Below are positions 1 through 8,073 of a stretch of 64,000 nucleotides of DNA, piece by piece; position 1 is the stretch's first letter, and each line of letters opens with the position of its first letter. The notes under the pieces were generated by a model. The model did not search any database. It saw only the letters and a list, made by a program, of their open reading frames with translations, and was not told the origin of the DNA. Source of the DNA: Candidatus Zixiibacteriota bacterium (GTDB taxonomy: Bacteria > Desulfobacterota > Binatia > UBA9968); the NCBI GenBank assembly GCA_035574315.1, contig DATLYW010000053.1, positions 1 through 64,000 of the forward strand, written 5' to 3'. Made by a program: the position numbers and the translations under genes.

Positions 1-419
1 AGATCGGTCTCGGCTGGACGGTGGACCTGAAAAAGGGCTGGTTCGTCGGGCGCGACGCCCTGCGGGCGGAAAACGAGCGCGGTCCGTGGCGGCAAATCGT
101 CGGACTGGAAATCGACTGGCATCATTACGAGCACCTTTACCGCCAGGCCGGGTTGCCTCCGCACACACCGTCAGCGGCGTGGCGCGGCAGCGTTCCCGTT
201 TATTCCGAAGGAATTCAGGTGGGATACGCCACGACCGGCGCGTGGTCGCCGGCGCTCAAGAAATACATCGCGCTGGCAACGGTAAAGCGTGAATACGCCG
301 GGCCGGGCACACCGCTGGAGATCGAGACCACGGTCGACCACAGCCCCAAGCGGGCCCGGGCCCTCGTCGTGAAAACCCCGTTTTTCGACCCTCCCCGAAA
401 GCGTGCCTCGTTCGGCTGA
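1..419 (+). CDS. GcvT-family aminomethyltransferase-like protein, C-terminal fragment
   Basis: The reading frame is already open at the left edge, so this is the C-terminal part of a longer gene. The fragment starts with the G-W-F-V-G-R-D-A-L signature that precedes the C-terminal barrel of glycine-cleavage T proteins and related folate-dependent demethylases, and it ends with a typical GCV_T_C strand pattern (GYATTGAWSPALKKYIALA). The family moves one-carbon units to tetrahydrofolate. The substrate cannot be told from the C-terminus; GcvT proper, a dimethylglycine or sarcosine enzyme and an aromatic O-demethylase are all possible. It converges on hisF with about 40 bp between them. Confidence 0.75.
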   Translation, partial: IGLGWTVDLKKGWFVGRDALRAENERGPWRQIVGLEIDWHHYEHLYRQAGLPPHTPSAAWRGSVPVYSEGIQVGYATTGAWSPALKKYIALATVKREYAGPGTPLEIETTVDHSPKRARALVVKTPFFDPPRKRASFG

Positions 420-459
420 AGCCTCCGCCAGGGGTCGCCCGCCCGTCCGGATCGCATCG

Positions 460-1221
460 TCAGCTCGGCGGCCGCACGGGAACACCCCTGGCCTGCAGGT
501 AGCGCTTGCACTCGCGGATCGAATATTCGCGGTAATGAAAGATCGAGGCCGCCAGGGCTGCGCTCGCTTTGCCGTAGGTGAGCCCCTGGTAAATGTGCTC
601 CAGGTTGCCGGCGCCTCCAGACGCGATCACCGGGATGCCGACCCGCTCGGAGACGGCCCTCGTCAGCTCGAGATCATAACCTTCTCTGGTTCCGTCCCGG
701 TCCATGCTCGTCAGCAGGATTTCGCCGGCGCCGCACTCCTCCATGCGCTTTGCCCATTCGCAGGCATCGATTCCCGTGGGTCTGCGCCCGCCGTGCGTGA
801 AAACCTCCCAGTGATCGCCCGCGAGCTTGGCATCGATGGCGACGACGATGCACTGGCTGCCGAATCGCATCGCAGCCTCGCGCACGAACTCCGGGCGAGC
901 CACCGCCGCCGTATTGATCGAGACTTTATCGGCCCCGGCGCGGAGGAGATCGCCGATATCGGCAAGCTGCGTGATGCCCCCGCCTACGGTCAAGGGCATG
1001 AAGACCTGCTCTGCGGTCCTTGCGACGACCTCGAGAAGGATCCCACGGTTCTCGTGAGAGGCGGTGATGTCGAGAAAGCAAAGCTCGTCAGCTCCTTCGC
1101 GATCATAGAAACGGGCCGCCTCGACCGGGTCCCCGGCGTCCCGCAGACCCACGAACCTCACTCCCTTGACGACCCTCCCGGCCTTGACGTCCAGGCAGGG
1201 GATGACCCTCTTCGCCAGCAT
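460..1221 (-). CDS. hisF: Imidazole glycerol phosphate synthase cyclase subunit HisF
   Basis: 253 residues, the normal HisF length, when started at the ATG giving MLAKRVIPCLDVK; an upstream in-frame start adds 12 unrelated residues. The protein is a (beta/alpha)8 barrel that uses ammonia from HisH to form imidazole glycerol phosphate and AICAR in histidine synthesis. The two catalytic aspartates are in place (D11 in PCLDVK and D130 in VAIDAK), and the phosphate-binding loops are seen as TVGGGI near residue 79 and ASGGAG near the C-terminus. No other his gene lies in this window, so the gene stands apart from its pathway here, though the rest could lie elsewhere. Confidence 0.96.
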   Translation of the reverse strand: MLAKRVIPCLDVKAGRVVKGVRFVGLRDAGDPVEAARFYDREGADELCFLDITASHENRGILLEVVARTAEQVFMPLTVGGGITQLADIGDLLRAGADKVSINTAAVARPEFVREAAMRFGSQCIVVAIDAKLAGDHWEVFTHGGRRPTGIDACEWAKRMEECGAGEILLTSMDRDGTREGYDLELTRAVSERVGIPVIASGGAGNLEHIYQGLTYGKASAALAASIFHYREYSIRECKRYLQARGVPVRPPS

Positions 1222-1294
1222 TTTTATTACGTTACCGAAGGCCGGGAAAGATCTCAACGAGCGCCCCTTTTATTACGCCGGCCTTACTTTAGGC

Positions 1295-1324
1295 TTGACA
1301 TGCCGGAACCAATAGGGCTAATAG
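1295..1324 (+). promoter_or_regulatory. Putative sigma70-type promoter of the tandem-repeat gene
   Basis: TTGACA at 1295-1300 and TAATAG at 1319-1324 are separated by 18 bp. The site lies between divergent hisF and the gene starting at 1355, in the right direction for the latter. Predicted transcription would start about 25 nt before that ATG. Confidence 0.5.
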
Positions 1325-1354
1325 GAAAGGTCTTCTCTACGACTTTCGATGTAA

Positions 1355-2929
1355 ATGGCTGCGGACCCCTTCCCCACGACCCCAACTGCGTCAACCGGAA
1401 CCCGGCCGACGTCGATATCGAGGCGTTGCGGGCTCCCCAGATCGGAGTCGCCCGGCGTAAGAGGCTCTGCGGGCAGCTATGCGTCACGCCTCGTACCGCT
1501 TCTCGGAAGCACCCTGGCCTTGTTCGCCGGCTGTACGTCTGTGGGGACGGCTCGGCATGAGTTCGTCGGCCGAATCGGCTATTTCGAATACCGCGCGCCG
1601 CGCGCCGACCAGCGTGGAATCGTTATCGGTGCGCCGCGCGGGAACGCGGAACCGCATTCCGCTGAATATGCCCGGTGGATCAGCGACCAGACAGGAGCCG
1701 GGTTCGTTGTCGCGCACGGGTTTCGTTCCAAGCGGCTCACTGTTTCTCAACCTCTCATCCGTTCCGTGGCGCTTCCTGCAGAAGTCACCGACCCCCTCAA
1801 GCGGGGAAGCGTTTACCGGGAGTTCAAGGAGCTACTGCGACGCACCGCCGGGGGGCCGATCCGGTTCTACGTCGGTATCCGGTTCGCTCCGTCGTCGTTC
1901 GACACCAATCGCGTCGAAGTCGCAACGGGTGGCCTCGGCTTCGAGGAGATCAGGCTGCTGAAAGCGATGTACGTGGAAATTCGTGACGAGTTTCTGCGGC
2001 AGAACGCAGCGCCCAGGATTGAAATGGCCATAGAGCCCCTGGATCAGGTCTCCTGGCAGGTTTCGGGGATCAAGCACCACGGCGTCCTCATGATCGCGGA
2101 AAAGGGCGTGAGCCTCCGGCTGCCTTCGCTGCTCTCGGGAGGAGAGATCAAGGCGGTCTACCAAAGCATTCTGGCTTCGTGGACGCAGCAAGCGGTTCGT
2201 CTGATTGCGGATGGAGGCGGAGCCATCGATCGGACGGAAGTCCGGCTCGAGAAACTCGGCAGGATCGAAATCACTCGGTCGCTCGAGGAGCAACGCGGGG
2301 TGGTCATCGGAGCGCCTCACGGAACCTACGACGAGTTTACCGCGGAAACGGTCAGGCGGATCGGCCACCGGACCGGTCTCGCCACGGTGATTGCCCAGGG
2401 GTTTACCCCGACAGAGGCTGGAGGATGGCGAATCAACGTGAATCGACCGACCGAGAAAACTTTCTTCACGAGCGAGTTCGAGCTGCACTCGGAACGCGCT
2501 CGGCGGGTCTATGAAGCTTACAAGGCCGCCGTCTTCGAAGCAGCCAGAGGTCCGCTGGCGCTCTACATCGACGTGCACCAGTACGGGCGGGACAAAAAGG
2601 TCCAGGTGGCCACTGTGGGGATCAGCAGGGAAGAAGCGCGGTTCGTCAAGCAGGCCTACCGGGCGGTGCGCGACGCCGCTTTGGTCCTCGACCCGGCGGT
2701 GGAGAGGATCCCGCTGGTGATTGAGCCGATCGATCCCGTCGAGATCGGGGCCTGGCCGGCGAAAGCCGAGGGCATCCTCGGCCTGGCGGAGAAAAGTCTG
2801 CATTTCGAGGTCCCGGGTTACGGCATCCTGTTCGAGCCGAAGTCCAGAGAGCTCTACACCCGGATCTTCAGTGACTTGTTCGCGCTTCTCGCCCGACGGT
2901 TTCGAAGCGGAGATGGACCCGGCGGCTGA
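1355..2929 (+). CDS. Tandem-duplicated two-domain protein, possible lipoprotein, unknown function
   Basis: 524 residues. The body is an internal duplication: repeat 1 has GIVIGAPRG near residue 87 followed by WISDQTGAGFVVAHGF, and repeat 2 has GVVIGAPHG near residue 315 followed by RIGHRTGLATVIAQGF; both continue with similar ends (AIEPLDQV and VIEPIDPV). A hydrophobic stretch ending LALFAGC (Cys60) resembles a lipobox, but it sits after about 43 polar residues. The ATG at 1355 has a stop codon just upstream and no clear ribosome site, so the true start is uncertain. The GAPHG and INVNRP motifs recall N-formylglutamate amidohydrolase-like zinc enzymes, but that is only a weak inference. pal follows after 47 bp. 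Confidence 0.7.
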   Translation: MAADPFPTTPTASTGTRPTSISRRCGLPRSESPGVRGSAGSYASRLVPLLGSTLALFAGCTSVGTARHEFVGRIGYFEYRAPRADQRGIVIGAPRGNAEPHSAEYARWISDQTGAGFVVAHGFRSKRLTVSQPLIRSVALPAEVTDPLKRGSVYREFKELLRRTAGGPIRFYVGIRFAPSSFDTNRVEVATGGLGFEEIRLLKAMYVEIRDEFLRQNAAPRIEMAIEPLDQVSWQVSGIKHHGVLMIAEKGVSLRLPSLLSGGEIKAVYQSILASWTQQAVRLIADGGGAIDRTEVRLEKLGRIEITRSLEEQRGVVIGAPHGTYDEFTAETVRRIGHRTGLATVIAQGFTPTEAGGWRINVNRPTEKTFFTSEFELHSERARRVYEAYKAAVFEAARGPLALYIDVHQYGRDKKVQVATVGISREEARFVKQAYRAVRDAALVLDPAVERIPLVIEPIDPVEIGAWPAKAEGILGLAEKSLHFEVPGYGILFEPKSRELYTRIFSDLFALLARRFRSGDGPGG

Positions 2930-2976
2930 CGGCCGCCGTTCGACCGGGAATTTTCGTATCGCCGAAAGGAGGAACC

Positions 2977-3543
2977 ATGATGAACCCGTGGAGTGCGCTG
3001 TTCGTGGCAATGGGACTCCTGACGCCCATGGCTCTCGGCGGTTGCTCGTCGACCACCGCTGCTCGATCCGACACGCAAGCTCCGGCTTCGCGATCCGCTG
3101 CGGGCAAGATGCCCGGCGCCAAACCGAGCCAGCAAGCGAGCCGGGCGACCTCCTCGAGCCTGGAGGCTCACCGGGAAGGGAAAACTCCGGCCTCCGGTCC
3201 GTTGAAAGAGATTTATTTCGATTTCGACAAGTACGAGCTCCGGGACGACGCGCGCACAACGCTCAAGGCCAACGCCGCCTGGCTGAAGGCCAACCCTTCC
3301 GCGCGCGTCGAAATCGAGGGTCATTGCGACGAGCGCGGGACGAGCGAATACAATCTCGCGCTCGGAGCCAAACGCGCCCAGGCCGCCAAGGAGTATCTGC
3401 AGTCTCTCGGCATCGAGGCGAAACGTATCTCGACGATCAGCTACGGCGAAGAGCTTCCCGTGTGCAGACAGCAGACCGAGGAGTGTTACCGGCAAAACCG
3501 TCGGGACCGTTTCGTCGTGCGCACCGTGCGCCCGGCCTCGTGA
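2977..3543 (+). CDS. pal: Peptidoglycan-associated lipoprotein Pal
   Basis: 188 residues. The signal peptide ends in ALGGC, giving a lipidated Cys23. A Ser/Ala-rich linker leads to an OmpA C-terminal domain with IYFDFDKYEL, the peptidoglycan-binding segment GHCDERGTSEYN and a final basic strand RQNRRDRFVV. Pal anchors the outer membrane to peptidoglycan and partners Tol proteins in envelope constriction. GHCDERGT is characteristic of Pal rather than OmpA porins. A strong ribosome site (AAAGGAGG) precedes the ATG; either of two adjacent ATG codons could start. No tol genes are nearby. Function is well supported by sequence. Confidence 0.93.
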   Translation: MMNPWSALFVAMGLLTPMALGGCSSTTAARSDTQAPASRSAAGKMPGAKPSQQASRATSSSLEAHREGKTPASGPLKEIYFDFDKYELRDDARTTLKANAAWLKANPSARVEIEGHCDERGTSEYNLALGAKRAQAAKEYLQSLGIEAKRISTISYGEELPVCRQQTEECYRQNRRDRFVVRTVRPAS

Positions 3544-3628
3544 GGGCACGGCGAACGCGGCTGACGGCTGCCGCTGAATTCGTCCGCCGCAAGACCGGCG
3601 GGTGGGCAAGGGGCGGAGCTTTCGGCCC

Positions 3629-3658
3629 TTGACAATCTGCTACACCCTAAAGTATACG
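3629..3658 (+). promoter_or_regulatory. Putative sigma70-type promoter of small-protein cassette A
   Basis: TTGACA at 3629-3634 and TATACG at 3653-3658 (18 bp spacer), or GTATAC with 17 bp. It lies just upstream of the lipoprotein gene at 3699. The A/T-rich stretch stands out from the GC-rich surroundings. Confidence 0.6.
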
Positions 3659-3698
3659 ACTCTAGACCTAGTCAAGGCACCCACAAGGGGAGGATGAG

Positions 3699-4100
3699 AT
3701 GAAGAAACTGTTGACCGCGACCGCAATTGTGTATGCGTCGTTTGCCCTGACGTCTTGCAGCGTGCAAGACGATACGGCAAAGGCGCCAGCCGCCCCGGCA
3801 GCTCCGGCTCCGGCGGTCAAGGCCGAGGCGAAGCCGCCGGCGAAAGCTAAAGTGGAAAAGGCGAGCGGGGACGTCGGCTTGCTCGATACCGAGAAGAACT
3901 ACCTCATCCTGGTCACCAAGCAAGGGAAGCTGATCACTTTGGATTTCGATCAGAAGACCAAGGTGACCAAGCTGACTCCGACTCCGGCTAAGATCAGCGA
4001 CATCGGCCTCGGCTCCGCGGCAACCGTGACTTACACGAAAAACGGGGGCAAGAACATCGCCAGCTCCGTCGAGTACAAGGCCAAGAAGGGCGGGGATTGA
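3699..4100 (+). CDS. Small lipoprotein of a four-member paralogous family (cassette A, gene 1)
   Basis: 133 residues. Signal peptide with lipobox LTSC (Cys20), then an Ala/Pro/Lys-rich linker (residues 27-54), then a core of about 70 residues (57-126) with GDVGLLDTEKNY, GKLITLDFDQKTKVT and SDIGLGSAATVTYTK. The core looks all-beta and resembles short single-domain exported barrels of the DUF5666 kind; that resemblance is inference. It shares this core with the genes at 4146, 6692 and 7164 and is closest to the one at 6692, which has the same lipobox region and QDDTAK start. It forms a pair with the next gene (45 bp gap). Function unknown; probably an envelope protein. Confidence 0.85.
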   Translation: MKKLLTATAIVYASFALTSCSVQDDTAKAPAAPAAPAPAVKAEAKPPAKAKVEKASGDVGLLDTEKNYLILVTKQGKLITLDFDQKTKVTKLTPTPAKISDIGLGSAATVTYTKNGGKNIASSVEYKAKKGGD

Positions 4101-4145
4101 TCGGGCGGCTTGCCGCGGGATCTTGATTCAGGAAGGAGAGCAACG

Positions 4146-4484
4146 ATGAAAGCACGTTCAATGATCGGCGGGATGGCGATTCTGGCGGCCGTGGCCGTGG
4201 CCGCGCCGTTGGCGGCACAGGAAAAAAAGGCCAAGGCCGAGAAGGTCTCCGGGGATATCGGGCTGCTGGACACGGAAAAGAATTACATGATCGTGGTCAC
4301 CAAGGAAGGAAAGCTCGTCACGATCGACTTCAACCAGAAGACCAAGGTCACGGCTCTCAAGCCGAGCCCGGCGAAGATCAGCGACATCGGCCTCGGCTCC
4401 GCCGCCTCCGTGCAGTACACCAAGAAGGGCGACAAGAACTACTTGACCAGTATCGAATACCGCGTCAAGAAAGGCGGGGAATGA
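4146..4484 (+). CDS. Small secreted protein of the paralogous family (cassette A, gene 2)
   Basis: 112 residues from the ATG preceded by GGAAGGAGAG; an upstream in-frame start would add 12 residues and spoil the signal peptide. The signal peptide ends APLAAQ, with no lipobox, so the product should be free in the periplasm or exported. The core (residues 36-105) matches its neighbour: GDIGLLDTEKNYMIVVTK, DFNQKTKVT and SDIGLGSAASVQYTKK. The closest relative is the gene at 7164, which shares the AAPLAAQEKK signal-peptide end. Function unknown. It converges on the sensor-kinase gene with 71 bp between. Confidence 0.85.
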   Translation: MKARSMIGGMAILAAVAVAAPLAAQEKKAKAEKVSGDIGLLDTEKNYMIVVTKEGKLVTIDFNQKTKVTALKPSPAKISDIGLGSAASVQYTKKGDKNYLTSIEYRVKKGGE

Positions 4485-4555
4485 GCGAGCTTCTTTGTGC
4501 GTCTGGGGACCCGAGATCCCGACACACGGAGAACGTACCGTCCGATTCGCAATCC

Positions 4556-5746
4556 CTAGGCTGCCTCAACTTTAGCCCTAAGCGGCAGCACAAACGAGAT
4601 CCTCGTTCCCTTCCCGGGGGAAGACTCGACCAGGAGTTTTCCCCCGTTTTTCTCCATTCTCTCCTTCATCGTAATGAGACCTAGCCCCGGGCCGGCCGGA
4701 GGCGTCCCGCCGTTGCTCACAAAGCCCACCCCGTCGTCGCTCAAGCTTCCTTCCAGCGCCTCGCCGCCCTGTTTCAGGATGATCTCCGTCCGGGAAGCCT
4801 GGGAGTGGCGAGTGACGTTCATGAGCGCCTCGCGCAGCACGAAGTAGAGGTCCTGCTCGACGGCTTCCGGGACGCTCAGGTTCTCGGGCTCGGTCTCCAG
4901 GAGGACGCGCAGGCCGAGCGCGCTGTTCATGAACTTGAGGTCCTCGCGCAATTTTTCCAGCATCATACCGGGAGGAAAAGCCCGGATTTCCTTTCCAGCG
5001 AGGAACTCACGGATTTCCTTCATCGCGTTTCTGGTATCGTCCTCGAGAGCGCGAAGCTCCTGGTCCAGCTCCCCGGGGGCGGTCAGATACTGCCGACGGC
5101 ATCCCTCCAGCCGAAGAATCTGGGTGGCGAGCGTCTGAAGCAGGCCGTCGTGGAGCTCCCGCATGATCCGGCGGCGCTCCTCCAGGGTTGCGACCTCGGC
5201 GGCGGTCTTCGAAAGGGCGAGGAGACGCTGGTTTTGTTTGTTCTCGAACTCGCTGATGAATCCGAACATGTAGGCCAGCACTACGAGGTAGGTGGTCCGA
5301 ACGATGTAGATGTCGACCTCCAGGGGGCTTTCCCAGGCGAACCCGAAGCGCACGTAGCCGTAGAGGATGATGCCGGCGAATGCGGCGCTCAGCCCGCCTT
5401 TGATGCCGTAACGCGAGCTCGCCGTGATGACCGGGAACTGATAGTAGACGAAAAACGGCGTGCGCGCGGCGCCCGTCGAGAAAACAATCAGAGAAACCCA
5501 GACCAGGTCGAGGCAGGTGGTCACGAACCCGATCTTCCGCGAATCCGGGTTCTCGCGTCGCACCAGATAGAGGATGGCGACGCTGTAGAGGAGAAACCCG
5601 CTCAGGGACAGGTAGGAGAGTAACGGAAAGCGCGCGATCCTCAGCGGGTTGATCTGCACGACCGCCATCGCCACGACGGCAAAGGCGACCCTCAACCACG
5701 CCAGCCCTTTTTCCTTCTGCAGCAGCCAGTGGTCCTGGGGAGTCAT
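4556..5746 (-). CDS. NarL-type (HisKA_3) membrane sensor histidine kinase
   Basis: 396 residues. The N-terminal 165 residues hold about five or six membrane segments with short loops (for example residues 20-40, 45-63, 76-92, 118-134 and 148-166), so sensing probably occurs in or near the membrane. A short coiled stretch leads to the dimerisation box RELHDGLLQTLATQ with phospho-accepting His199, then an HATPase domain with NVTRHSQA (N box), SDDGVGF (G1) and GLGLITMKERM (G2). Such kinases phosphorylate LuxR-type regulators. The cognate regulator gene lies 35 bp upstream in the same operon. The signal is unknown. The operon sits between the two copies of the small-protein cassette. Confidence 0.93.
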   Translation of the reverse strand: MTPQDHWLLQKEKGLAWLRVAFAVVAMAVVQINPLRIARFPLLSYLSLSGFLLYSVAILYLVRRENPDSRKIGFVTTCLDLVWVSLIVFSTGAARTPFFVYYQFPVITASSRYGIKGGLSAAFAGIILYGYVRFGFAWESPLEVDIYIVRTTYLVVLAYMFGFISEFENKQNQRLLALSKTAAEVATLEERRRIMRELHDGLLQTLATQILRLEGCRRQYLTAPGELDQELRALEDDTRNAMKEIREFLAGKEIRAFPPGMMLEKLREDLKFMNSALGLRVLLETEPENLSVPEAVEQDLYFVLREALMNVTRHSQASRTEIILKQGGEALEGSLSDDGVGFVSNGGTPPAGPGLGLITMKERMEKNGGKLLVESSPGKGTRISFVLPLRAKVEAA

Positions 5747-5781
5747 GAGTTCCCTCGCCGAAGCGTTGCGCCGAGACGGCC

Positions 5782-6480
5782 CTAGCCCCGCGTGCGCCCG
5801 ATCGCGGGCTCCTGATGCGCTCCGTGTCCCATGATCATGAGAGCGGCCTTGAAGCGGTTGTTGACCTTGAGCTTGTCGAAGATGTTGGTGAGGTGAGTCT
5901 TGACCGTTTTTTCGCTGATGAAGATTCTCTTCCCGATTTCCTCGTTCGTCAGCCCTTCGGCGACCAGCTTGAGGATCTCCAGCTCGCGGCGCGTCAGGCT
6001 CTGAATGACGGGGCTTTCGCCGGCGGCCTGGACGCTGTGGAGCTGCCCCTGCGCGATCTCCTCGAAGGCGTCCGCCGCGGGCATTTCCTTGTCGACCCAG
6101 AGGCCGCCGCCGTGCACGGTTTTGATCGCCTGGAGCAGCGTGGTGAAGTCGATTCCCTTGAGAACGTACCCGCGCGCGCCCCCTTTCGCAGCGTTGAGGA
6201 TGTTTTCATCCTCCGAAAAAGCTGTCAGGATCAAGACCTTGGTCGCGGGGTGCTTGTCCTTCACCTCCAGCAACGTTTGCACCACGTCGCCCTTGGGCAT
6301 CTTGAGATCCAGCAGCAAGACGTCCGGCTTGGTGCGTTCCACCACCTTCGCCACCTCGTCTCCCCGCGAAGCTTCCCCGACCACGAGGATATCCTTCTCG
6401 AGGGCGAGCAGACGGCGGATTCCTTCCCTGAAGAGCGTGTGGTCGTCGGCGAGTACGACTTTGATCGGTACCATCTTCAT
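5782..6480 (-). CDS. NarL/FixJ-family response regulator
   Basis: 232 residues. Receiver domain with ADDH (acid pocket D12/D13), phospho-acceptor D58 in LLLDLKMP, the switch threonine in ILTAFSE and the conserved lysine in GYVLKG. A LuxR-type helix-turn-helix follows (LTRRELEILKLVAEGLTNEEIGKRIFISEKTVKTH, split here only for description), so it is a DNA-binding transcription factor. It is the first gene of a two-gene operon with the histidine kinase downstream. It is transcribed away from the lipoprotein gene at 6692 across a 211 bp shared region, which makes that cassette a natural target candidate. Confidence 0.94.
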   Translation of the reverse strand: MKMVPIKVVLADDHTLFREGIRRLLALEKDILVVGEASRGDEVAKVVERTKPDVLLLDLKMPKGDVVQTLLEVKDKHPATKVLILTAFSEDENILNAAKGGARGYVLKGIDFTTLLQAIKTVHGGGLWVDKEMPAADAFEEIAQGQLHSVQAAGESPVIQSLTRRELEILKLVAEGLTNEEIGKRIFISEKTVKTHLTNIFDKLKVNNRFKAALMIMGHGAHQEPAIGRTRG

Positions 6481-6625
6481 CCCCCCTTATGAGCAAGGGC
6501 AAAATACCTCAAATCGCCCGCGGATCAAACCGCCGAATTCATACCGCGAATTGCTCTAAGACTCCAGTCCCATGGATCGGGAAGATCGCGCCGATTTCCC
6601 GGCTAAAAATACTACGTAAAGCGTA

Positions 6626-6654
6626 TTGAGATGAAGAGGTCGCCGGGATAATTA
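6626..6654 (+). promoter_or_regulatory. Putative promoter of small-protein cassette B
   Basis: TTGAGA at 6626-6631 and TAATTA at 6649-6654 with a 17 bp spacer. It is followed by a strong ribosome site (AGGAGGAAAG) and the ATG at 6692. An inverted repeat AATAC-N10-GTATT (6608-6627) overlaps the -35 element and could bind a regulator. Confidence 0.5.
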
Positions 6655-6691
6655 TCACATCTATTTCATAACAGCATTGGCAGGAGGAAAG

Positions 6692-7105
6692 ATGAAGAAG
6701 GTGTTGCTCTCGACGGCTCCGATCGCAAGCTGTCTGCTGCTCGCGCTGTCGTCTTGCGCGGTCCAGGACGATACGGCAAAGCCGGCCGCGCCGGCGGCGC
6801 CCGCGCCCGCCGCGAAAGCGGAAGCGAAGGCGGAAAAAGCGCCGGCCAAGGCAAAGGTCGAGAAGGCACGCGGTGACGTGGGACTGCTCGACCTGGAAAA
6901 AAACTACATGATCCTGGTGACCAAGGAGGGCAAGCTCATCACGTTGGATTTCGATCAGAAGACCAAGGTGACGCGGATCACTCCCACGCCGGCGAAGATC
7001 ACGGACATCGGGCTCGGCTCCTCGGCGACCGTGATGTATACCAAGGAGAACGACAAGAACGTCGCTACCAGCCTGGAGTACGTGCCGGCGAAAGGCGGGG
7101 ATTGA
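6692..7105 (+). CDS. Small lipoprotein of the paralogous family (cassette B, gene 1)
   Basis: 137 residues from the ATG after AGGAGGAAAG. Lipobox LSSC (Cys22), then AVQDDTAK, an Ala/Pro/Lys/Glu-rich linker (residues 30-58) and the family core (61-130): GDVGLLDLEKNYMILVTK, DFDQKTKVT, TDIGLGSSATVMYTK. It is the counterpart of the lipoprotein at 3699, from which it differs mainly in the linker. The gene is divergent from the response regulator and 58 bp upstream of its partner at 7164. Function unknown; an envelope location is supported by the lipobox. Confidence 0.85.
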   Translation: MKKVLLSTAPIASCLLLALSSCAVQDDTAKPAAPAAPAPAAKAEAKAEKAPAKAKVEKARGDVGLLDLEKNYMILVTKEGKLITLDFDQKTKVTRITPTPAKITDIGLGSSATVMYTKENDKNVATSLEYVPAKGGD

Positions 7106-7163
7106 TCCGCTGGCGCACAATTCGGACTGACCTTAACGACGCATTGACACAAGGAGAGGGATC

Positions 7164-7520
7164 ATGAGACTGCATCGGAAAGGCTTGGGCGCGCTGGCGG
7201 TATCGCTGGCCGTTCTGGCGGCGGCGCCGCTCGCGGCGCAGGAGAAAAAGGCGGAAAAGGGCAAGGCGAAGGCCGAAAAGGTCGTCGGGGACATCGGCCT
7301 GCTCGATACCGAGAAGAACTACATGATCGTGGTCACCAAGGAGGGCAAGCTGGTGACCATCGACTTCAACCAGAAGACCAAGGTGACCGAGCTCAAGCCG
7401 AGCGCGGCGAAAATGTCGGACATCGGGCTCGGGTCCTCGGCGACGGTCCAATACACGAAAAAAGGCGAGAAGAACCTGCTGACGAGCATCGAGTTCATAC
7501 CGGCCAAAGGCGGCGATTGA
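7164..7520 (+). CDS. Small secreted protein of the paralogous family (cassette B, gene 2)
   Basis: 118 residues. Sec-type signal peptide ending AAPLAAQ, a short Lys/Glu/Ala linker and the family core GDIGLLDTEKNYMIVVTK, DFNQKTKVTELKPS, SDIGLGSSATVQYTKK. It is the counterpart of the gene at 4146. A ribosome site (AAGGAGAGG) precedes the ATG. A strong two-way terminator lies 25 bp after the stop codon, so cassette B ends here. Function unknown. Confidence 0.85.
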   Translation: MRLHRKGLGALAVSLAVLAAAPLAAQEKKAEKGKAKAEKVVGDIGLLDTEKNYMIVVTKEGKLVTIDFNQKTKVTELKPSAAKMSDIGLGSSATVQYTKKGEKNLLTSIEFIPAKGGD

Positions 7521-7545
7521 CCCCCGTCGGCGCACGGAAGAAAAG

Positions 7546-7577
7546 AAAAAGGGCTTGGAGATTCCAAGCCCTTTTTT
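7546..7577. terminator. Bidirectional intrinsic terminator
   Basis: A 14-bp stem (7546-7559 with 7563-7576) and 3-nt loop, with A-run on the left and T-run on the right, so it can terminate both cassette B (plus) and the long minus-strand operon ending with the DksA-type gene. Confidence 0.85.
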
Positions 7578-7602
7578 CTTTCCGCGACGGCAGAAAGCCT
7601 GC

Positions 7603-8073
7603 TCAGGAACCTTCCTCTTCGAAGTCCGTGATGATCAGCCGGCGGTAGCCCCGCTCGTCTTCGAGCGTCTTCTGCCGCTTGGTCTCCTTTTCGTTCTCCT
7701 CCTGACACTTCACGCAGAGGCGGGTGAACGGCAGGACCTTCAGGCGTCCGAGCTGGATCTCGCCCTCGCAGCTCTCGCAGATGCCGTAGGTCTTGTCCTT
7801 GATCCGCTCGAGGGCCTCGTCGATGGCACGCAACTTTTCCCGTTCCCGGTCGTTGAGGATAAAGTTGATTTCCCGGTCCCGCTCGTCGCTGGCCAGGTCA
7901 TAGGTATCACGCCCCTCGTCCTTGACGCCTTCGCTCTCACCCCGGACGCGGCTCTGGATTTCCTTGAGGAGCTGTTTTTTGGTCTCCAGGAGCGTTTCCT
8001 CCGCCTCCTTCAGGAAATCCCGGCGCATTTTCTTTTCTTTTTCCGGATCGGTCTTAGGCATGGATTGTTTCAC
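7603..8073 (-). CDS. DksA/TraR-family zinc-finger protein
   Basis: 156 residues from a GTG at 8073, or 152 from the ATG at 8061; both overlap the end of rimO. The N-terminal half is a charged helical coiled coil (RRDFLKEAEETLLETKKQ and onward), then an acidic DxxD-like turn region, then a C4 zinc finger CESC-N17-CVKC. This is the layout of DksA-type proteins, which enter the RNA polymerase secondary channel and tune transcription, often with ppGpp. The finger spacing and helical hairpin support the family; whether it is functionally DksA or a stress-specific relative cannot be told. It is the last gene of the plsC-to-dksA operon. Confidence 0.85.
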   Translation of the reverse strand: MKQSMPKTDPEKEKKMRRDFLKEAEETLLETKKQLLKEIQSRVRGESEGVKDEGRDTYDLASDERDREINFILNDREREKLRAIDEALERIKDKTYGICESCEGEIQLGRLKVLPFTRLCVKCQEENEKETKRQKTLEDERGYRRLIITDFEEEGS

